This document shows positions 60,671 to 64,000 of a stretch of 64,000 nucleotides of DNA, in pieces. How positions within the stretch are numbered: the first letter of the stretch is position 1; the number at the start of each line of letters is the position of its first letter. Origin of the DNA: Pseudomethylobacillus aquaticus (GTDB lineage Bacteria; Pseudomonadota; Gammaproteobacteria; Burkholderiales; Methylophilaceae); assembly GCF_003730115.1 (NCBI RefSeq), contig NZ_RJVP01000004.1, positions 62,001-126,000 of the forward strand. Direction: 5' to 3'. The notes under the pieces were generated by a model. That model saw nothing but the letters and a program-made list of their open reading frames with translations. It made no database searches and was not told the origin of the DNA. A program made the position numbers and the translations under genes.

Positions 60671-62773
60671 TTACTCGCGCGGCGTGGGGGCTATCTCCGG
60701 TAGCACGCTCACACCATGTTGCAACATCAGCTGTTCCTGCGCGCTGAAGCCCAGCCCACGCCGTGAGAAACGTGGCTTGAAGCTACCATCGGGCTGCATC
60801 TCCCAGGCGTTCAGATTGTCTTTGAGGTAAGGCAGCAGACCTTCCTGCATCACGCGCTTTTTCACCTTGCCATCCAGCAGCGGGAAGCATACTTCGATGC
60901 GGCGGAAGAAGTTGCGGTACATCCAGTCGGCGCTGGACAGGTAAACATCTTCTGCCCGGTCGTTATAAAAGTAGAAGATGCGCGTGTGTTCGAGGAAGCG
61001 GCCCACGATGGAGCGCACCGTGATGTTGTCAGAAACGCCAGGGATGCCAGGCTTGAGCGCGCACACGCCACGCACCAGCAGGTCGATCTGCACACCTGCG
61101 CTGGAGGCGTCATACAGCGCACGGATCACGTCGGCATCCAGCAGCGAGTTCATCTTGGCGATGATGTGGGCTTTTTTACCCGCCTTGGCGATCTCGGCCT
61201 CATTGTTGATGGCCTTGATCAGGCGCTGGTGCAGCGTGAACGGCGATTGCCACAGATGCTTGAGCTTGCTGGCCTTGCCCAGCCCGGTCAGCTGCGCGAA
61301 CACATCGTTGACGTCGGTGCCGATCTCTTCATGGCAGGTCAGCAGGCCGAAATCGGTGTAGATGCGTGCCGTGCGCGGGTGGTAGTTGCCAGTGGAAAGG
61401 TGCACATAACGGCGCAACTTGTCGTCGTCACGGCGCACCACCATGGCCATCTTGGCGTGGGTCTTGTGGCCCACCACACCGTAGATCACGTGCGCACCGG
61501 CCTGTTCCAGCTTGGCGGCCCAGTTGATGTTGGCCTCTTCATCGAAGCGCGCGAACAGTTCCACCACCACGGTCACTTCCTTGCCACGCTGCGCCGCTTC
61601 GATCAGCGACTGCATCAGCGTGGAATCGGAGCTGGTACGGTAAAAGGTCTGCTTGATGGCCAGCACCTGCGGGTCGGCCGCGGCCTGGCGGATGAATTCC
61701 ACCACCGGCGAGAACGACTGGAACGGGTGATGCAGCAGAATATCCTGCTTGCGGATGGCCTTGAAGATATCCGGCTGCTTGCTCAGTTCTTTAGGCTGGC
61801 TGGATTTGTAAGGTGGGTACTTGAGGTCAGGGCGCTCCACGGAATCCGGGATCTGCATCAAACGCACCAGATTCACCAGGCCGTTCACCTGATACAGATC
61901 CTCGGTACTCAAGCCGAACTGGCCGAGCAAAAAGCTGGACATCTCGGCCGGGCAACTGTCGGCCACTTCCAGGCGTACGCCGTCACCATACTGGCGATGC
62001 GACAGCTCGCCCTGCAGCGCGATGCGCAGGTCTTTGGTGTCTTCATCGTCCAGCGTCAGGTCGCTGTCGCGTGTGACACGGAACTGGTAGCAGCCCTTGA
62101 CCTGCATGCCAGAGAACAGCTCGTCCACATGCGCATGCAAAATGGAAGACAGGAACACAAAGCCGTAGTCGCAACCCGCGATGCTTTGCGGCAGGCGGAT
62201 CACACGCGGCAGTGCGCGCGGCGCCTGCACGATGGCCACGCCGGAATTGCGGCCGAAGGCGTCCTTGCCCTCCAGCTCCACAGCAAAATTCAGACTCTTG
62301 TTGAGCACGCGCGGGAACGGGTGTGCCGGGTCCAGACCGATAGGGGTGAGGATGGGCATCAGCTCGCGGAAGAAATATTCGCGGATCCACTCGCGCTGCG
62401 TGTCGTTCCAGGAGCCACGGCGCAGGAAGCGGATATCGTGTTCGGCCAGCTTGGGCAGCACCTGCTCGTTGAGGATGCTGTACTGCTTTTCTACCAGCGC
62501 ATGCGCTTCCTGGCTGATGCGCGCAAAGGCCTGCTTGGGCAGCAGGCCGTCTGCGCCGGTGTGGCTGGACTGAAAGCGGATCTGTTCCTTGACGCCCGCC
62601 ACGCGCACTTCAAAGAACTCGTCCATATTGCTGCTGAAGATGCACAGGAACTTGAGGCGTTCCAGCAGGGGCACGCGCTCGTCCTCGGCTTGCGCAAGGA
62701 CGCGGCGGTTGAAGGCAAGCAGCCCTAATTCACGATTAACGAAATATTCAGGATTCACTTGAGAGCGCGCCAC
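60671..62773 (-). CDS. ppk1: Polyphosphate kinase 1
   Basis: Ppk1 builds polyphosphate from ATP at the inner membrane. The 700-residue protein has the four usual domains. The N-terminal domain contains the conserved EFFEVRVAGVKEQI. The catalytic C1/C2 domains have YVHLSTGNYHPRTARIYTDFG, where His458 is the predicted phosphohistidine, then LVRGVCALKPG and FYNDRAEDVYLSSADWMYRNFFRRIE. All residues expected for activity are present. Its convergent neighbour is the polyphosphatase ppx. A weak Pho-like site lies upstream. Confidence 0.97.
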   Translation of the reverse strand: MARSQVNPEYFVNRELGLLAFNRRVLAQAEDERVPLLERLKFLCIFSSNMDEFFEVRVAGVKEQIRFQSSHTGADGLLPKQAFARISQEAHALVEKQYSILNEQVLPKLAEHDIRFLRRGSWNDTQREWIREYFFRELMPILTPIGLDPAHPFPRVLNKSLNFAVELEGKDAFGRNSGVAIVQAPRALPRVIRLPQSIAGCDYGFVFLSSILHAHVDELFSGMQVKGCYQFRVTRDSDLTLDDEDTKDLRIALQGELSHRQYGDGVRLEVADSCPAEMSSFLLGQFGLSTEDLYQVNGLVNLVRLMQIPDSVERPDLKYPPYKSSQPKELSKQPDIFKAIRKQDILLHHPFQSFSPVVEFIRQAAADPQVLAIKQTFYRTSSDSTLMQSLIEAAQRGKEVTVVVELFARFDEEANINWAAKLEQAGAHVIYGVVGHKTHAKMAMVVRRDDDKLRRYVHLSTGNYHPRTARIYTDFGLLTCHEEIGTDVNDVFAQLTGLGKASKLKHLWQSPFTLHQRLIKAINNEAEIAKAGKKAHIIAKMNSLLDADVIRALYDASSAGVQIDLLVRGVCALKPGIPGVSDNITVRSIVGRFLEHTRIFYFYNDRAEDVYLSSADWMYRNFFRRIEVCFPLLDGKVKKRVMQEGLLPYLKDNLNAWEMQPDGSFKPRFSRRGLGFSAQEQLMLQHGVSVLPEIAPTPRE

Positions 62774-62802
62774 TTATAAAGCCCTCACTTTATGTCCGAA
62801 TT

Positions 62803-62820
62803 GTGACGTTAATATGAAAA
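62803..62820 (-). promoter_or_regulatory. Degenerate Pho-box-like site upstream of ppk1
   Basis: On the minus strand TTTTCAT (62814-62820) and ACGTCAC (62803-62809) are spaced by ATTA, the 11-base period of a Pho box, about 30 bases upstream of the ppk1 ATG. Each half-site deviates from the consensus, so binding is uncertain. It gains weight from the good Pho box in front of phoU-ppx. Confidence 0.35.
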
Positions 62821-62841
62821 CACCATGGATGGTGAGGCCGT

Positions 62842-63114
62842 TCAGGCTTTGGGCGGCACGTAGCCGGAGGCGGTGTCTGCGCCGTCACCGAAGAAGTAGG
62901 CTTCGGTCTGCTGCGACAGGTATTTGCGCGCTGCCGGGTCGGCCAGGCTCAGGCGGTTCTCGTTGACCAGCATGGTTTGCTGCTTGAGCCAGCCAGCCCA
63001 CGCCTCTTTGGACACATGCTCATAGATGCGCTTGCCCAGCTCGCCGGGATAGGGAGGGAAATCCATGCCATCAGCCTCGCGGCCCAGTTTTACACAGTGT
63101 ACGGTACGTGCCAT
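62842..63114 (-). CDS. yggX: Probable Fe(2+)-trafficking / oxidative damage protection protein YggX
   Basis: This 90-residue protein opens with the strict family sequence [20 protein letters not shown], including Cys7, and continues [21 protein letters not shown] and [12 protein letters not shown]. YggX protects iron-sulfur clusters and may move iron. It lies 68 bases upstream of ppk1 on the same strand and could be cotranscribed. Confidence 0.96.
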   Translation of the reverse strand: MARTVHCVKLGREADGMDFPPYPGELGKRIYEHVSKEAWAGWLKQQTMLVNENRLSLADPAARKYLSQQTEAYFFGDGADTASGYVPPKA

Positions 63115-63348
63115 TGCAGTTCTCTCAAAGGGGTTCGATCAAGCCTCACATGATAGCGCAAGCCCGGCAGGGCGGCGCAATGGATAGCGCAAACCCGATA
63201 AAGCAGCGCATAAGTAAAGCGTATGCCCGGATGGACATCACATGCCACAGTACAAGCTGAAGAGGCGGCATGCCCGCCGCCATCTTTGCGGGGCGGGTAC
63301 GCCTTGCACAGACCGCCCGTTATCAGCCCACGACATCACTAGAAACCC

Positions 63349-63370
63349 TGGCCTGCCGCCGCAGGCCAGG
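63349..63370 (-). terminator. Hairpin after the TonB-dependent receptor
   Basis: CTGGCCTGC (63349-63357) and GCAGGCCAG (63362-63370) form a perfect nine-base stem with a four-base loop, five bases beyond the receptor stop. On the minus strand it is followed by GGTTTCT, so the T run is short. Confidence 0.6.
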
Positions 63371-63374
63371 CCGT

Positions 63375-64000
63375 TTAGAACTCGCCGCGCAGGCCGAACA
63401 CCACCGCACGCCCACCCGACATCGAGATGTCCTTGAGGAAGGATGTGTGTTCGCGGATCTCGTCATCCAGCAGGTTGCGCGCCTTGGCGAAGGCTTCCAG
63501 CGTGAAGCTGGTGGGCAGGCGGTAGGTCAGCGTGGCATCCAGACGCGTATAACCATCGGTGGCCAGCTCGTTGTCTGCCGTGCGGCCCTGATTGAACGCG
63601 CGTAACAGGTCAACACGTGCGCCGAACCGGTTCAAGCTGTAGTCTAAACCGACCCCCACACGCAGCGGTGCGATACGCGGCAGCGCTTCGCCAGTGTCGC
63701 GGTTGGTGGCACGTACATAGTCACCCCGCAAGCGCATGTCCAGCGCACCTGCCTGTTCGTAGATGCGGAACTTGCCTTCCGCTTCCACGCCACGGAACAC
63801 GGCAGGCACCGCCAGGAAGCTGGCTTCCGGCAGGATCTCCTCGCCAGAGCCGTCCGCCACGCCATCGTTGTCCGCATCCACCGGGTTCAGCTCGCCATCC
63901 AGGCCACGGTTATTGCCAGTGTTGGCCAGGCTGATGAAGTTACGGAAACGGGTGTAATAGGTGCCCACGCTGAACGAATTGTTACCGGATTTCCAGCGCA
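63375..64000 (-). CDS. TonB-dependent receptor (partial, C-terminal barrel)
   Basis: Only the last 208 residues are inside the window; the frame stays open to the right edge. The sequence alternates in the manner of beta strands (FSVGTYYTRFRNFISL, RLRGDYVRA, TLTYRLPTSFTLEAFAKARNLLDDEIREHTSF) and ends SGGRAVVFGLRGEF, with the terminal phenylalanine needed for outer-membrane insertion. A ...NPVDADNDGVADGSGEE loop looks calcium-binding. The NLLDDEIREHTSFLKD region is typical of TonB-dependent siderophore or metal receptors. The substrate cannot be told from this part. Confidence 0.85.
   Translation of the reverse strand, partial: RWKSGNNSFSVGTYYTRFRNFISLANTGNNRGLDGELNPVDADNDGVADGSGEEILPEASFLAVPAVFRGVEAEGKFRIYEQAGALDMRLRGDYVRATNRDTGEALPRIAPLRVGVGLDYSLNRFGARVDLLRAFNQGRTADNELATDGYTRLDATLTYRLPTSFTLEAFAKARNLLDDEIREHTSFLKDISMSGGRAVVFGLRGEF

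Noticed and set aside
60986-62728. 580-codon plus-strand open frame opposite ppk1
   Set aside because: Antisense shadow of ppk1, which carries all polyphosphate kinase motifs.

Overview
The window reads as a betaproteobacterial chromosome. Likely relatives are Nitrosomonadales of the Methylophilaceae type. This rests on the housekeeping genes (valS, ilvA, rpiA, phoU-ppx-ppk1, zapB-zapA followed by 6S RNA), on a BtuM-type B12 importer and on codon style; no rRNA or tRNA is present, so the placement is an inference. Almost no space is non-coding outside short regulatory gaps, and no insertion sequence, integrase or CRISPR array is visible.

Region 1 (1-22.6 kb) is a defence island. Leftward runs a BREX type 1 operon: a WYL-domain regulator (brxR), brxA, brxB, brxC, pglX, an inserted DUF262/DUF1524 (GmrSD/BrxU-like) nuclease gene, and the start of a type B pglZ cut by the window edge. 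Rightward from the same 157-base gap runs a complete Wadjet operon, jetABCD, a plasmid-restricting SMC system. The two promoters overlap at their -10 boxes, and an inverted repeat sits where it could control both. Beyond Wadjet, on the minus strand, come a PIN nuclease paired with an XRE/ImmA-IrrE protein, an AbiEi-type antitoxin with no visible AbiEii partner, and two small paralogous helix-turn-helix genes of the excisionase/AlpA kind. A 14-bp stem terminator marks the end of the island.

Region 2 (22.6-35 kb) is ordinary chromosome with some unusual proteins: an SDR oxidoreductase, rhodanese and TusA, a membrane coiled-coil zinc-ribbon protein, valS, a two-gene photolyase operon whose second member appears circularly permuted, an nfeD/SPFH/PLDc_N membrane operon, and a YejM-like membrane sulfatase-fold protein.

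Region 3 (35-45.5 kb, all minus strand) is a tightly coupled operon for a reduced MSHA-like type IV pilus or secretion machine: secretin, GspE-type ATPase, GspF-type platform protein, PilM/PilN-like and PilO-like proteins, a small repeat-bearing protein, two pilin-like proteins, and last a ThiF/MoeB-family E1-like enzyme.

Region 4 (45.7-52.5 kb) handles vitamin B12: cobT-cobS-cobC rightward; leftward, from a cobalamin riboswitch, btuB, btuM, a BtuF-like protein and cobU. Together they import cobamides and rebuild the lower loop.

Region 5 (52.5-64 kb) holds zapB-zapA-6S RNA, a DUF2237 protein, an EVE-domain protein, a beta-propeller lipoprotein, ilvA, rpiA, phoU-ppx behind a clear Pho box, ppk1, yggX and the C-terminal end of a TonB-dependent receptor that runs off the right edge.
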